From Mongoliitalea daihaiensis (GTDB taxonomy: Bacteria > Bacteroidota > Bacteroidia > Cytophagales > Cyclobacteriaceae): a DNA stretch of 64,000 nucleotides. How positions within the stretch are numbered: the first letter of the stretch is position 1; every line of letters starts with the position of its first letter. Below, piece by piece: positions 63,982 through 64,000 of this stretch. The stretch is from positions 127,501 to 191,500 of the forward strand of contig NZ_CP063779.1 in NCBI RefSeq assembly GCF_021596945.1, written 5' to 3'. The position numbers were made by a program, and so were the translations under genes. The notes beneath the pieces were generated by a model, which was not told where the DNA came from, did no database searches, and saw nothing but the letters and a program-made list of their open reading frames with translations.

Positions 63982-64000
63982 ACTATTAATCAATAGAACT

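Overview
The window looks like chromosomal DNA of a Bacteroidota bacterium, most likely order Cytophagales (a relative of Algoriphagus or other Cyclobacteriaceae). The signs are a gliding/T9SS type B C-terminal sorting domain, several PorT-type outer-membrane barrels, an SdhC-A-B operon, 67K-type SppA, an exbB-exbD-exbD cluster, and promoters of the Bacteroidota form TAnnTTTG. The assignment is inferred from gene content, not from a search.

Layout. 0-0.6 kb: 5' end of a 16S rRNA gene with its promoter, then tRNA-Arg. 1-5.5 kb: outer-membrane barrel, PAP2-like membrane protein, rpoN, asnS. 5.5-7.9 kb: a polymorphic toxin-immunity locus (immunity-like protein, HH-type nuclease toxin, lipoprotein carrier) with an in-frame stop between carrier and toxin and a (GT)19 microsatellite upstream. 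8.2-14.6 kb: two MFS permeases, NAD(P)HX repair enzyme Nnr, and an ExbB/ExbD energising operon.

14.9-33.5 kb is an accessory island. Two ~120-bp direct repeats (15837-15956 and 33338-33458), each starting with the last 17 bases of the nearby tRNA-Ser gene, bracket it. Inside are two divergent XRE / ImmA-IrrE / PIN modules (one fused and with a frameshifted PIN gene, one split into three overlapping genes plus a fourth unknown gene). Then comes one long leftward operon: type I restriction-modification hsdR-hsdM-hsdS, a TIR-like plus SIR2-like pair bracketed by a duplicated hsdS 3' end, and a dGTPase-like HD protein overlapping a Pol-beta-type nucleotidyltransferase. A decayed IS256-type transposase and three unknown rightward genes follow. 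The two PIN modules, the TIR-SIR2 pair and the dGTPase-nucleotidyltransferase pair are the best candidates for undescribed defence systems.

33.5-64 kb is mostly core genome: tRNA-Ser, asparaginase, TatD, two GT2 glycosyltransferases, a polysaccharide deacetylase, an RsbU/SpoIIE-type phosphatase, ruvC, a beta-helix/di-haem cytochrome pair, an ornithine/alanine racemase-like enzyme with a GNAT and a sodium:solute symporter, sdhCAB, a giant T9SS cargo protein, a DCC-type thiol oxidoreductase, carbonic anhydrase, fabD, folK, sppA and a flavin reductase. Four intergenic regions here hold imperfect tandem repeats with periods near 206/233, 171, 185 and 235 bp; the first and last share a core motif. 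A six-bladed beta-propeller lipoprotein gene is broken by a frameshift at about 49.94 kb. No CRISPR array, prophage or intact transposase was seen.
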